A DNA stretch of 64,000 bases. Source: Antedon mediterranea (taxonomy: Eukaryota; Echinodermata; Crinoidea; Comatulida; Antedonidae). Location of the stretch: the NCBI RefSeq assembly GCF_964355755.1, contig NC_092672.1, positions 36,020,501 through 36,084,500 on the forward strand, read 5' to 3'. Shown here piece after piece: positions 1-14,442 of the stretch. The notes under the pieces are model-generated. The model saw nothing but the letters and a program-made list of their open reading frames with translations. It was not told where the DNA came from and ran no database searches. The position numbers were made by a program, and so were the translations under genes. Position 1 is the stretch's first letter, and every line of letters begins with the position of its first letter.

Positions 1-3000
1 ACGGAATTATATCGTATAAATTTACATTTTGTTTTATTGTTAGGTCTTGTTTAAAATTTGATTTTAAGATAAATGTTTTTAATATTGATAGTTTGTAAGT
101 AGGCTATTTCACTGTTTACATTTTTAGTTTATTTACTGTAGACTGTATTGCGGCATAATAACAGAAACCGCTAGTTAACTTCTGGTGGTTGTGTATTCGA
201 TATAAATTTTATTCAAATATCGAGATCCACTCTTTTTTTTCACAACGTAAAAACAATTCTATTATATTCATCGTTCTTGTTGTTTGTTTCTGTACCTGCA
301 AAAGAATGAATCCTGGTTACACACTCCATTGCGCCCTCAACGAAATCCAGAAGTTTTGTTGTCCAATGAGAGGTAAACTTAAAGTTCACGTGATTGTCTT
401 GAAGGATTGGTCAATTTTTAATGTTCTCTTGTTACTCCCTTTAGCGTGTAACTATCTGCACTAAAGATGTGTTTTATACTCCAACATTTTTAGCCTATTA
501 TTCATTTTGTTCATTCTCCACTTATAGGAGGAAAATCAGAATTCTCCCTGTCCTACTATTTATTTAAAACACAATATGTGGGTGTAGCCTGCATCTGGCG
601 ATCTTCTGATGATGCCGCAGCCTGTTTGATCAAACTTTTGTTAGCATTGAGTAGCGCGGTACTGACGCAGTTTGGCTAGGCTCTGACGCAGCTTGGCTAG
701 GCTGTACGGCTGCGACGTAGACAGGCCTATCATCAATTGCTACCATTAGATAATAATTAACAGATCCTCTATTTACACTTGATAGGACTAGTGCCCGCAG
801 AACACCCATCATTGAATTAAAGTAACAAATAAACATGTTATGCCCTAGTATTTTAAATTCTATTTCTATTAGTTTTAAATTTACAGCCATCGATTTGTAG
901 AACAAATTTTACATAACCAGACTACCGTATCGCACACCTTAGTTATTAATCTCAGTATATTTCATACATCATAACATAATATATTAAAATCATAGAACAT
1001 AGGCCTATAGTAACGTCTGTTGTTATATTTGACCAAAAATGTAATCTAAAAAAAATATATTTAGGCTACCTCATAGAAACTGTAGTTTAAAGCAAAACAT
1101 AGTCAAATTTTCTTTCAGTCAATGATTTTTTTGTGTTAAATTTAACCGTTTATTTTAGTTCAAAGTGAAATCAATATTTTTGTTCCCTTTTTCCTACGTA
1201 AATGAATAACACTGCAAAATGGCCTGTTTTATCATCATTTTTCAATGTTTTGATGGACAATACATCTTTAAGTATGTAAATTAGTATTTCAACTATACAC
1301 ACTTAATCAATTAATTCTAATTAAGCACTTACTCATTGTTGTGATACCGAACTTTAATTAATAATTAATAATAATATGTCTACATTATATAAACGATACT
1401 TGCCGGTAGATCAACACAATTAATAATTGTAACAAACACGTTTAGGCTACTTTTTAATATATGACAGTTTAAACACAAATTTAATACCGGCACTTTAATA
1501 CCGTCGAATACATGAATAGATTAAATTATTTAATTATTATTATAATAACAACTATTACAATGTGTCGGGCACAATGAACTTCACTCACCAAACACTAATT
1601 TTAAGTACACCTTATTCGGTGCGTTAACTTGTTAATTTTACAGGGTATTTTGTTATTACATTAGCGTTTGATTTAGGCCTATTGTTAAAAAACACACGTT
1701 TTAGTCAAATTATCCGGGTATGGAGAGCTCAACGAAAAACAAAGCTGGGAGAGTTTTTGAAGGAATTAAATCACAAATGTAGGCCTAGGTTTTTTTTCAC
1801 ACAAGCTAATACAGGCCTACTCAACTTTTGTTAGAGGCCTGATTGGCTATTGTATTTCACACAAGCTAATACAGGCCTACTCAACTTTTGTTAGAGGCCT
1901 GATTGGCTATTGTATTACAGTTAGGGCTGCTTTGGCAATTGAATTTCTTGAATAAAGGAACCTTTATGATTATTTTAATACGATATAAAATGTGTACATT
2001 TTAATTTGATATAATGTAAATTATTTTGACTGTTATAACTGTTTTATATAGACGACTGCGTCTGTTAGAAGTTATTTATAATTTATGTTATTATTATTGT
2101 AAAACAATAAATCGATGATTTAAAATAGAGTGAGGTCCATTTCGGAAATAGTTTTAAAATATTGTATTGCATTATTTTGTAGGTTGTTTGATGCCTAACA
2201 CTAAATTTCTTTCATTTCGTTTAATGAAGCCTGTTTGCAGCAAATATTATTTTGTTTGTTTTTATTTTTTCAATAAATTCTATCTGAACGACAGAAAAAA
2301 TTATTACTGTATAATATAAATAAAAGAATGTATTCTAACAAATTAATCTAAATTCATTGTCTATACCTTGAAGTAGCATAGAGTATTTATATTTAAAAAA
2401 TTTATATTGATTTTTTTTTATTTCTATCAAATCTTTTTAAAATATGTAAATGCTTCTCAAATGTCCGAGCACAGTGGGCAAAATCACAGAAAAATAATCT
2501 TTCACATCTCAATTACCTTCTGTGCATTATTCGTTAATTTAAATACACACTTTTCCTATTGTACAAACTGATGTCAAAAACACGCTCGTTATCAACTAAA
2601 TACGAACAAACGAACTTTTGATTCGTAATATTAAATCAAATATAACTGGTTGACCGTTGACCATTCAGTTGTCTGTTCAGTTATATCGGGTTACAATTGG
2701 ACATTGTTGTAGACGCTAGTTCTGCTGATAATATTACCAATTGCCATTCGCCGTTTGATTATCGTCTTTTGTTTTCTACAAATGCTTCAATTGTTGGATC
2801 AACCCGACTGGCTCCAGTAAAAAATATCACAATAAAACATCGTCAACAATAATAATAGACTTCTGATAGTATTCACCTCGGCTGCTGTTTTTTTAATAAA
2901 ACGTTATTAGTTAGAAACCAAAATAGTATACAGAGACTCTGCTAACGAAGATTGCGTTTTATTGTAATAGCAATTCGCTATACCTCCCAAATCTCTTTGT

Positions 3001-3566
3001 GATTAGATCCGCAGTAATCTGACAGATTTACGTGTGACTCTTTTCTTCTAGGTGTCGGAATTATGACCCAGCTATTGAATTCAAGAATTAAGAATGACAC
3101 CTTGTTGTTTAGGTTTTGTATGCCTAGAAATTTGTATTAAGGATAGTAAAGCTACTGGCGCCGGCCATAGCGAAGTTTAGCCTGGTTCAGTCAGTCATTG
3201 TTGCCTAAGTACGCGGTCCCATTGACCGAGAAGTGTTGGCCCAAAGCGCGGCATTGTCTCGCCGTACCCGCTAGACATTTCGCATCTTCTGACAATACTT
3301 CAGCGTGTTGTAGTCTATAATCCGTCCGTCGCCATCTGATTGTTAGCCTATAGTTAGCTGTCTCATCCCTCTTTTATTTTGCTCCCTGTTTGTTTAACGT
3401 GTCAACAAGCGATACTGCATCTTATAGTATAATCGTTTGCTTAACAATTAGAGAGCCTTTTTTAGGAGCAATCAACTGCTGTGTCAATTAGTTTAGTTCA
3501 TTTTAATTACTCTTCAGACGAAGGTGCTAAAGAATCTCAGCTTTGCGTTCAATATCTGCAAACGTT
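1..3566. other. Upstream non-coding region, part 1
   Basis: AT-rich, with no convincing exon. It holds a short 21-bp doublet (CTGACGCAG-TTGGCTAGGCT, 662-703), the 60-bp duplication listed separately, and a GC-richer island at about 3,150-3,345 with no recognisable coding or RNA gene. Confidence 0.6.
1795..1914. repeat. Perfect 60-bp tandem duplication
   Basis: Two identical 60-bp units beginning TTTCACACAAGCTAATACAG. Each holds two AGGCCT palindromes and GATTGGCTATTG. Identity suggests a recent event (or an assembly duplication). Confidence 0.97.
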
Positions 3567-3812
3567 TCGCACCAACGTACAATGCAATACATTAGACCTA
3601 TAACACATACATGCGTTAATATGCATGATGGAATTGAAAGAATATATCGCACCAACGTAAAATGCAATATATTGGGCCTAAAACACATACATGCGTTATA
3701 CTTTATAAATGCACGATCACATTGAAAGAATGTCGCACCAACTTACAATGCAATATATTAGGCCTATAACACATTACATGCGTTATACTTTATAAATGCA
3801 TCATGAAAGAAT
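3567..3812. repeat. ~83-bp tandem repeat x 3
   Basis: Units start TCGCACCAACGTACAATGCA (3567), TCGCACCAACGTAAAATGCA (3647) and TCGCACCAACTTACAATGCA (3733). Each continues with a CACATACATGCGTTA block and ends near GAAAGAAT. The 60-codon frame overlapping it is a by-product. Confidence 0.9.
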
Positions 3813-6800
3813 AAATAAGTCTGAAATATTAAATTTAAAAAAAAATAAAAGGCATAGAATGGACAGCACCAAATAAACTTGGAAAACACAAACAAATAAT
3901 AGAAACATATTACTTTTTTTTAACATGACATGATGTTTTTCATGCCTGATAATTTGCATTCTATTTAACCAGAATATAATTCAATTACCAATAATATAAT
4001 AGTCATATATTAAATTAAATAAACAATTGTGCTTGTAAAAGTATATGCATGCGACTCACGAATAAATTAATATTGATGACAATCATCACAAATTGTTGCT
4101 TTGTCGATAATAACGGTGACAAAATTAACGGTTGCAGTAATTGAATAATTGACAAATGGCCATTTTGCGAGGGCCTTAATATCTTGTTTCAAATTAGAGT
4201 CTGGGTATGCAAGCGCGCGTTTTAATTGAGCAGCGCAGACAAGTTAGTTACACCGATGAATTGTTGATTTATTGATACAGAGAGTGTTGTTAGCCAAACA
4301 TGGCGATGGTTTTTGCTAATGATTTTAACATGAGAAGTGAACTATTTGAACAAATTAACAAACACCTCCTAATTGCGTAAAATATCATTACATTTATTAA
4401 AAATAACCATATCTCAGTTTACAGTCAAGTAAATTATAAAGTTATGCAAGATTTAGTGTGAACATAAACTGCATTTGTCGAATTTCACTTCTAGTCCAAT
4501 ATTAATCCTAACAAAGGAATACTGACGTTTTCTAATGTCTGTCACTTCTTTCTGGCTGTTTTACTTAATACTGTTTTGATTTAACTTTCTAATCATCCGA
4601 TTTTCAGGGTTTATAATCACATATGACAATATTTCTCCAGTATCATGGAAAATTCCCTAATACACCATCCAATGTGTTTCACGTGGTATGTTAGGTTCAT
4701 GACATGCTTCTATGTTTTGTGATGCTGTATCTCGAAATTTGCGTATGATATACTGTGAAAAGAAATTTTAAATAAATATTACTGAGTATCGGCTAGGTTG
4801 ACCATCATGATAGAACATTATTTTTTAAAAGATAAATAAAGTTCGTGTCCTTACAAGTTTACAGTTTAAATGCTCTAAATCTAACGACGGTTATTTAGTC
4901 TTCTGTATCCATGGTAACAGTATACTGTTCGTGGTACGTTTTAAAGATAAATTTATAACGATCAGTTTGTGAATATTGCTCAATTGTAGTTGGATGAAAC
5001 TACAATAATTAAGACGCTTATTAAGACATCTATGGGAAGCCGACGACGCCATAAATCACAGATGGTTGGAGAATATGGACATTTATTGCTTGTTAATTGA
5101 TATTAGTAATATATCAAACCAGATAGAATGCCAGCGTTCCATTCGTTTTAATAGAAATGATCTAACTTCGCGTCTGGGTTTTGATTTGTTCTTATAAGGA
5201 TGATTGTTGTCATCTATTCAAGGTAGATATCCGCGACGTGATTATTTCTTATCAATATAGGTTATGACATTATATCAATAGATCAACAAGCAATATAAAA
5301 GTCATTAAATTTCACTGTTTCTACTAATGATCCAATTTTGTGAAAGTGAAGCTACTGAATTGATTAAATACCGTGATAACAGCCGCTGTATCATATTTAA
5401 TGACGTTCGCATTTCGAAAGAAAAAAAACAAAATTAGCTTGAAAAATATTCATTACTTCTTTTAATAATGTTATTAATTCTAATTAAGATTGATAATCGT
5501 ACCACACTATACATTATGATTTTATTGGTTTTGCAATGAAATCTTGTTATGATTTCACGAATACGCAAACTCACCAAAATGGTCTTCAAGAGAAGTTATG
5601 ATCTTACCGATTGTTGTCACTCATCTCACTTTATTCTTTTATCTATTTTTCCATGGTTCTTCGGGAAAACTAATTCCATGATATTCTAAACTATTATTAA
5701 AATTGAAATTATTAAGTTATTTATACATTTTGGGAAAACACCGAACGTTTTACAATTTTTTAAGTTAGTTTATATCAGCTGCTGCTTTTACAGATTTTTT
5801 TCGAGATCTTTTCCAACTTTCATATGTCCTTTATTGACACCGAATTGTTTAGGTGATGTCATGAATAATGTTGCCAAACTTCCGACAGCATAATACAATT
5901 AAAATAAACTTGAGTTCGATTAAAAACTTTTTGCAAACATATTTTTATTATTATCATTATATTTTTAACTTATTTCTGGTCTGTATTTGGAGGTAATGTT
6001 GTCTTTAGTAACACATGACGGTTTATTCTTTGATGAAACTGTCAGCGATTTGTAAATAATGATTGGTATAGTCTATCGATTCGTCTCATAATTTATCTAT
6101 CATGTTAATACTATGATTGACGTGTCTACAAATTCAATATTTCCTTCCACTAGATAACTTCGTTCAATAGTATTGTCACTTCACACAAGAGACACGAAAA
6201 CTTTTTACCTGTCGCTCACTGCTCCGTAAAATTAAAAGACAATTCCATGGCAATATAACAAAGATATAGAGGTGAAAATGCTTCCTACTAGGCCGAAGTT
6301 TAACGCCCATCAAGGCCGCAATATGCTACGATCCACCTTACACGGCGACATTCAGACGCCGGCCTGGCCAAATCTTGCGAAATTGTAGCTAGGCTCGTTC
6401 ACGGCCAATTACCGCTTTTCACTAAACCTGAATCAGCAGAAATGATTTTGTTCTTCCGTAAGAAAAAGTGTGAATGTTTTATATTTATTACAAAGTTTGG
6501 TTTGTTTTAGAATATTCTATGGCCTGTATGTCAACCACAATTACTGTACTACAGTGTTGTGTTGTGCGTGTGTTCGTCGGAACGCGACTTAAGAAGATTT
6601 GTTTCGTTCGCGTTAAGCGTACACTATCAGACTTTATGTGACAAACAAGTGTGATGTGCCCATATATAGACATGATGATGTCTAATCACTACCATACTTG
6701 GGCATACCACTACCATATATAGGCACATCACACTTTTTTGTCACATAATGTTGATAGTGTAGACAAGGCTTTAGAAATACACCGTTTTAAAAATGATATT

Positions 6801-9800
6801 AAATTGTATCGCAACGTTCAATTTTTTTTTCGTTGAAAACAATATTAATTTCAGCAGTATTGATGATAAATGCGAAATATGGTGATATTAGGCCACTTGT
6901 TTGTAATTAATGAAGATGTTTTTGTAAAACATTGTAATAATCGTAAAATTCCTTCAAAACTGATCATTGATGTGACTTCACTTTACTCAAATAAAAACTT
7001 AAAATCATAATTCCAGAATGAGCAGTTAAACGCCTCTGGGTTTGTGTAAAATATGATAACGAAGATATAGTTACACCAACACGAAGTTATGTAAAGTAAA
7101 TAAATTGGTTCGTTAATTCTTTCCAAACCAACGCTTAAGTTTGAGCACGTGATCAGCGTTCAGATGGTAAAAACTCATAAAAAAAAAATCACCGATGCAA
7201 AGTAAAATTTACTACATGTTATTTTTAATATGAATTGTTTGATAAACTAGTTCAAAAGTAATATTAGGCCTAGATAACAAAAAGTTGTATATTCAGAAGC
7301 GGTCAACAAAATTCCAAAATTCTTCTCCGGTATTCATATCTTTTAATAATGTAGTAATGTTTTGTTCGTCGTTTATATGCCTATAAACAAACAACAAACC
7401 AAAATATGGTACTGTACTAAATTATTAATTGTATGTGTACTAATTAGGCCCATGCACACCGAATATGATATGGCCCTATCCATTACACCGCCTTATTCCC
7501 CTTCGACACTTTCTATTTCTTTGTTATACAATTTTTTTGCTCGTTGGTTGGTTGAAATTTGACAGATGAAATGGCGCGTAATGAATCAAAACAGACGAGA
7601 GTGAATGTCTGCAAGCGCTGTTTCACGCTCCCGCGAATTTTCATTCTTTCAAAAACTATTCATATTTCAAAAAGCGGTTGACTTTGCACACCAAATCCCG
7701 AGAATCTGACGCTGATAATCTGTGCCTCTGGCTACTTAATAATCGTACATACTGATCGTATAATTTCATAGTAATTGATAAAGATAAAGAAATAACTTAT
7801 TTCTTCATGACACTTGATAGAAAGCTACCTTAAAGTTTTTTTTTTATTAATTTATTCGTTATACCGGGTAGCCTGTTCAGTCTAGTATACCGGGGTAATC
7901 CTGTACTCGTCTCTAAAGATGTACTAGGTTCACGTGAACCAGATATGTACACTAGACCTATGGTTTATATTCCTATAGAACGATTGAGTCACGAATCCTT
8001 GCCGATGTTATGTCTACGTAGGCCTATTACGGTTCCACTGTCTTACAACTCATTCATTTAACACTCATTTGCTGCGTCGAAATAATTATTCAGAACTTCA
8101 TCATAAATATAAATTATATATTATACTTGGTAGGCTTATGAAGGTTGTGGTATGGTATTCCGTAACTGTCAATCCTTCTATATGTCGTTCCGTCCGCCGG
8201 GCGCACGCGCACTCCGTGTCGCGATTGTGGCCATATAGACGTCAGAACAATAACGACTACCGTACACTAATATAACACACAATCTTTTAGTTTTTAGCTC
8301 GGCAGTGGCTACCTTAAGACCCGTCCAATATCACTAAGGGAGGAACGTGCCAGCGTAATCCTATTTGTTTGCTATCCCCCGAAAGAGATTCTATGGCGCC
8401 AGATCGTCATCTCTTTTCACCCCTTAGGCCAATCATGGGCCAATAAGACATTTAACTTCTGCTACTTTGCAACCTAATTAAGACAATTAATTCCAACTAT
8501 TCTAATTCATCGCTTTTATTTTTGTTTTAGCACTCTTCATTCAAACACCAATTTCCACAAACACAATGTTAATTGATCAAGCTCTTTGTTATCAATGATG
8601 TTAACTCTATCTTTTAGTGTCTGAACACCAATTGTTCAAGTGCTACCAAGTGGCTCTATTTTATTTATCATTGAGGTAAATCCGATAAAGGTTTGTAAAG
8701 CAACCGTGAAATTTGCTTTCAAGCCCCTTTCAATTGCGATTGTCATTGCCGCCTAGAAGACTGATCCCGTCGACTGTAAACCCTACAGCCAATTCACAGC
8801 TACGCCTTAATTTGATCAACTTTGCCAGATTTAATCACGTGGTCACTCAGAGTGATAATAATGATTGTGTATACAAATTTGTATTTAACAACATGGCTTG
8901 TAAAAAATGATGGGATTGAAATGATGATTGAAAACCATGATCTGTTTTGCACCATTGAAAAATACGTTTTCTCCATGCTTTACAATTAATACCATCCGGA
9001 CATACTGCTATATAGAAAGAGTTAATAGAAGGCCACTTAGCTAAGTAAAATAAACTTAATTTTTGTTGTAATCAGAAAAAAAGGACACTGAAAATATAGA
9101 TAACCGAAATAGTCATCATACGGTTTACAATTAAAAATAGTTTTTAAAGAAAAAGGTGGAAAGAATCAATCTAACCGAAATAAACCTCTTGTATTATACC
9201 TTAGAAGATAACACTGAAAGACAACCGCTTCTTAAACTATAAATATTAATACGGACAACAAATAAATGAACCTTGCGTCAAGTGGGGTAACGTACTCGGG
9301 CGTTTTTAGCCCTTTTCAACATATTTTAATGCCTGTTTGTTTTCCTCTGGCACTGATCAGGGGCCCCATAAGCTTCAGACCCCGTGAGTTTAGCCAGTGA
9401 GCGCTCATAGCCGTTACGCCACTGCACCCCAACCCCAATTAAACGTGCGTGCTGATAGCTGAATTTCAATTTACATATTCGTAATAAAAGCTGACAAATG
9501 TGCGGTCCATTATCCATCTGTATAAGCTCTATTTTTAACGATTCATTGTTGACGTTTATAAATAAACCATCCTATTCCTTAATGAATCAATAACTCCAAT
9601 GAATTATTCATTATAATTCTATTTTTTTTTATTTAATCAAGTGATTTATAATTAACTTATTGTTAAAATGTCGTAAAATAGTATAATTTTAAATCTTGAT
9701 TACATTGCTAAAGATTAATTTCTTGGTGATAGCCATAATTGTTTTTTTTATTGCTAGGTTATATTGTTCATTTAAATTACCATTTATATTTAATTCCACG

Positions 9801-10093
9801 TCCAGCAATCTTATCGAATGGTGATAAACGAAGTGTGCGCAATGACGTTCGTATTTACATATCGTGCGCGGTGAAAATATAACCAGTAATAAAAAACGTA
9901 AAAGGAATACAATGAAAAGTGTCCATAGCACCTGTCAAAAATCAGCAATAGGGCTATATTTATTTGTTTTTGTATACGGTATCACAGCCGGTCACACGCC
10001 CAGCTGCTTACCATAAGAAAATGGCGCTGCGTTACAAATCTATTTTCTTTTATTTATTTTATTCAAGCAAACTGATCATTAAGGCCAATTTAC
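3813..10093. other. Upstream non-coding region, part 2
   Basis: AT-rich, apart from the MITE-1 copy at 6617. GC-richer islands occur at about 6,290-6,420 and 8,160-8,450. An RFX-like word GTATCCATGGTAAC lies at 4915. The short open frames show no family features. Confidence 0.6.
6617..6769. mobile_element. MITE-1 copy
   Basis: Foldback element of about 153 bp. The left end reads ACACTATCAGACTTTATGTG and the right end CACATAATGTTGATAGTGTA. Inner arms carry GTGTGATGTGCCCATATATA and its complement. Flanks are TTAA on the left and TTTA on the right. The left terminus has lost a few bases relative to the copy at 26106. No protein is encoded. Confidence 0.8.
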
Positions 10094-10204
10094 GGTAACG
10101 GTAAGCGGCAATGGTAAGCGGTAATGATAAGCGGTAACGATAAGCGGTAACGGTAAGCGGTGACGGAAAGCGGTAACGGTAAGCGGCAGGGTAACGATAA
10201 GCAT
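10094..10204. repeat. 13-bp minisatellite, about 8 copies
   Basis: Unit GGTAACGGTAAGC with variants such as GGTAATGATAAGC and GGTGACGGAAAGC. The last unit carries an insertion (GGCAGGGTAACGATAAGC). Confidence 0.9.
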
Positions 10205-11804
10205 GTAACGGTTTGCGAAAAACAAACAATTTAGAATCTTACCATCGAGCGGAAATCCGCTTAGGACAGATTAAATGTGGGACAAGCTACGCGGTTTTCC
10301 GCGTACACTTACCGTTCGCGTTCTTCTGGATTTTAGGGAGCCTACGAGTAAGGTATTACCACATTCTGCAATACGCAGAACAAATTTAAAAACAGTTTCA
10401 GTTCTATAATCAAAAATTGATTTGACTTTCTGAATTGACTGCACAATTCATATTCAGTGACAGTCTGAACAGGGAGTTGTAAAATAAATTGTACATCTAA
10501 CTGGTCTTAACGAACATTGCAAAAATACCATGGTATTGGAGAATGTTGTGGTGTTCGCTTTGATTACATTCATGTTTGGCCAAGTTATGTTCTAACTAAA
10601 ACATTAATCAGTACGTAATATAATTCACCCTCATTATTTGATAAGGCATTGAACACGAACCAAACTTTTTTTTCTTTCTATCGATATCGTATAGCTATTA
10701 TCGATATACCTGGGTTTGTATTTGTGACACTGTACGAGAATTGGAGAAGCGTTAATGTTTAGCTAGGCAAGTGGATTTTTCCAGCTGCAGGGCTATGGAC
10801 AGCTGGCAATGAGACGGGACAGGTGGACGCGATGCTTGGCATGATAAGCCTAGCTATCGATCCCTTCATGTTAGGCTAGGGTTAAAGGCCCACAAGAAAC
10901 ACTGGGTCAACAATAATACAAGTAAACTGATGGAATGTAAATGTTGTCTCAACTGTAGAGTATTCCGTCATTTCTAGCACTTCGAACACATCAACAATGA
11001 CGTCACTCTGGGGTTGACTTCGCATCATACGATAAAACGCGATTTGCGTTACCGAATTTACTTTACAATCTACCGTCCTTCGTATACCGTTTTGATAGGC
11101 TTCTGCATTATAAACCGCTAATTAGGTATATAGGCCTATACAATATTTTTCGTCTAATTTATATATTTCCATATACTCACAAAGATATATATTCATTTAG
11201 GCCTATAACCTCGATTTAAAAAAAAATTGCCTGGTGACGTCGTTATGACGTCAGTTGAGTTTTTTATGCCCTTAGGCGTTTTTATTGCAAACACACGGAA
11301 TTGTTGATTGATACCAAAAGATATTACATTCTCATCCAATTCAAAAATTGAAGTACTCAACACGTGTTTATGATATCAAATAAACTGAATACAATTACTA
11401 TTTATTTTTAGTTAAAGAATTAAATACAATTGTAACAACAATTGGTCGCTGTCTTCTCACTTAATTACTTTAAGTGAACGAACTTTGATGTTGTTTTTTA
11501 ACCAAATATACATGAATGACAATAATAAGAAAGTCAACAAGAATAACACGCGTGTTCATTGTATTTTAATATTCACGAATCATGATTGCTGGTAGGAATA
11601 GCAAAAACAACTTGTATTGTTTGATACCGAAAGAAATGATAGCAATTTATTCTTTTATCAATCATAACAGTCAACGCGCTGCATCCTTTGTGCGTTTTGC
11701 AGTTTTCTAACCCGATATAATATTTATATTTGTCGATTGTTAGGCCTTACTCTATGTTACTTATTATTGTTATATAATTTATTGAGTTATCACTTTTCAA
11801 TAAT

Positions 11805-12325
11805 ATTTATTCAATGTCAAAATAAAAGAAACAATAGAAAAGAAGAGCAGGCCTAAAAAACAATTTTTACTATTATCATAATTATTTTCAACATATGGAT
11901 GATATTATTTTACGTATAGGCCTATTATTTTGTTATTTATTGGTCTAATGATAATATAAATACATTTTTGTTTATTAAATTAAATGCATTATTACTTTTT
12001 GATTATCAATATTTTTCGAAACAAAATTTAATAAATAGTAGTAATAATATTAGTATTTATTGAATAATGTCGATTTTAAAATAAAGGAAACAATAAAACA
12101 GAAGAGCAAATTATAGGCCTAGGATAAAAAGTGATTTTTTACAAGTATCAGCATAATTATTTTCAACTTATGGTATTATCTAGTAGGACTAAATTTCATT
12201 TTTGTATTTATGATATATTATTACATTTTTAGCAATATTTTTTTTAATGCATTGTTACTGTTTGATTATCAGTATTTTTCAAAAAATAATTTTGATAAAC
12301 AGTAATATTATTTATATTGAAACTA
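11805..12325. repeat. Diverged ~260-bp tandem duplication
   Basis: Shared blocks in order: AATAAAAGAAACAATAGAAA (11821) and AATAAAGGAAACAATAAAAC (12080); ATAATTATTTTCAACATATGG and ATAATTATTTTCAACTTATGG; TTTTTGATTATCAATATTTTTC and TGTTTGATTATCAGTATTTTTC. Low-complexity AT-rich sequence otherwise. Confidence 0.75.
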
Positions 12326-13464
12326 AAATATGCTAAAAACTGAGCTAGGCTCTGGCCTCTAGGCACACATTAGTTAGTATCCAGCGCGGATATGTCAACC
12401 TTCCGCGCTACAAATCTCATATATAAACAATATTTAATAAACACTGCCTGGGCCTAGGAGGGGGTAAAAGTACACAACAAATACAGCCCAATTAATAGCA
12501 CACGAAGTCGTATTGTTTTCTACGTTTGTACTGCTGAGTTGATGTTCAGCGTAATTGTATCAAGTTTAGAAATTGTATCCCCTTCTGGAGTCGACAGCCG
12601 TTGATTTTGACAACGTGGGTGATACATAAATATGGAATTGTGACGCCTCATTGTCGAAATTACTAGTTCTGCATAGGCACAAATCTTTTGATCCATAATT
12701 GGAGAAATTCGCCTGATCAAACATTATTCGTATCCCGGGGCAGCCAAAAATTCTGTTTGGACCACATAAGCTTTAATATGGACCGTTATTATTCTACTAA
12801 AGAAATTGTTGAAAAACTTGAAGAGCAGATTTTATAAAATTAAACTCATGATTATTTTAAACTCGAATAATTTTATTTTAAAAGGTTACCTTTGACTTGA
12901 TAAAAAAGAAGAATCGGACATGCAATAAGTACGGTATTAATCAAGTTTAAAAAAAGAAAAAAATACATAGGCCTAATTTTATTTGTATTAACACTTTACG
13001 TTACTGGGCATCGTAATGAGAAAATATTAAGATAAAATTAATGGTAAAATGATGATAAGAGTGACATTCACAATGTATTCAGTGAGATGTGATCCAGTAA
13101 AATGTAATGTAGGGTAATTACATCATACAGTACTGAAGAGCATCATATGTTGTCACATGTTACAACTGTATCATAATTATGAAGTGATAATATTCTGATA
13201 AAATTATGATTATATTAATAATCTATGTTCTGAACATATTTGTAATGAATACGACTGTCTGCAACTTAATACAACCGCCAACTTTGTCCCATATTCCATT
13301 TATTATGTTAAGATTTTAAAGATAATAACGGTTTGGTATTTTAAAGAAAAGTTTTCTTGGGAAACATGTCCATTTCGATTAATTCATATCATATCTATAC
13401 GAGGGTTAAACATTGGATATGACACTACACCTCACACTGTGTTCATAATAAGCTAAAATAAACT

Positions 13465-13668
13465 CTATTGATCGGCCATTGAATATTCACGCCTCCCTGT
13501 GCGACCACAGAATTCCTCTTCGCACATTTGTAGCCACAGGGTCATCCGTTGTCTCACGTCTGTTAGCTGGTGTTGGTCACTAAATATGTCCAATTTGTGT
13601 AACTCAAGTGTATTTGACCCTAGGGGTGTCCGTTTTGTCCACGTACGTCGGGTCATTGCAATTGTCAT
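13465..13668 (-). other. Unassigned open frame, 67 codons
   Basis: ATG-initiated frame on the minus strand in a locally GC-richer patch. The peptide has balanced composition (charged, with a LQMCEEEFCGRTGRREYSM end) unlike the AT-driven frames nearby. A 100-codon plus-strand frame overlaps it at 13499-13801, so the patch is simply low in stop codons. No splice signals or family were recognised. It may be a decayed exon or chance. Confidence 0.15.
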
Positions 13669-14228
13669 CAGTAGAATGCTAGGCCTAGTTCATAGGTCCT
13701 TAATGAATGGAAGCACGGTCGTTTCCCCCACTCCCTGCAGTGAGCCAGCTTTCATACGCGTCGTTGCAGGAGTTCGCTGTGTTGGGTCAACCCTTTCATA
13801 ACTTCACGAGTTTGCTAACCTCCTTAAAGTGCTTATGTGCGTTTGGTACGTATGTAGGTAAGTCATAGACCGACAGTACGATGACACTCGTCATACCAAG
13901 TGAGAAGTTCCCCGCGTGAAGCTGTTTCTTCCCCGGGTTGCACACTTATCTTCCGTGGTAATGTAAACAACATAGTACATATCCTAGTATATTGTTACAA
14001 TAGAGTGATAGGTGAGAGAAATGATGTCTCTGGCATTGTTAGCATAGCTAACATTCTGTTGGCGATGCTTGGCGTTTTATAAAAAAAAAGTGTTGACAAC
14101 ACACTGTTTAAAGGTTGGCGCGCGTGCGTGAAGAATTTGGTAACGAAATGCGATTTAGACAATAGTTGAAAGGACATCAAACTCTGTCTAATTATCAATT
14201 CAAATTGTCCCATTTTAATCTAAATTAA

Positions 14229-14442
14229 AGTAATATGATTAGTAGGCCGTCAATAAAATACATCTTTAAAAATGTTCCGTTACCAAATAGTATGCTTTTA
14301 TTATCATAAATACATGCTATATTAATGCAAAGTAATAGGGTTAGTAGGTCTTCAATGGCGTTTTACAACAACAAAATCTTTAAATTTAAAAGTATCCGTT
14401 ACTGAATAGTATGCTTTTTATTACCATAAATGCAACATACTA
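14229..14442. repeat. Diverged ~102-bp tandem duplication
   Basis: AGTAATATGATTAGTAGGCC (14229) recurs as AGTAATAGGGTTAGTAGGTC (14331). Both are followed by TCAAT, a TCTTTAAA word, TCCGTTAC and AATAGTATGCTTTT. Confidence 0.8.

Noticed and set aside
4915-4928. RFX-like X-box GTATCCATGGTAAC
   Set aside because: One position departs from the consensus and there is no supporting context; kept only as a note in the region entry.
10915-10945. Resemblance of TGGAATGTAAATGTTG to the microRNA miR-1
   Set aside because: Only the first 11 bases match and no precursor hairpin is visible.
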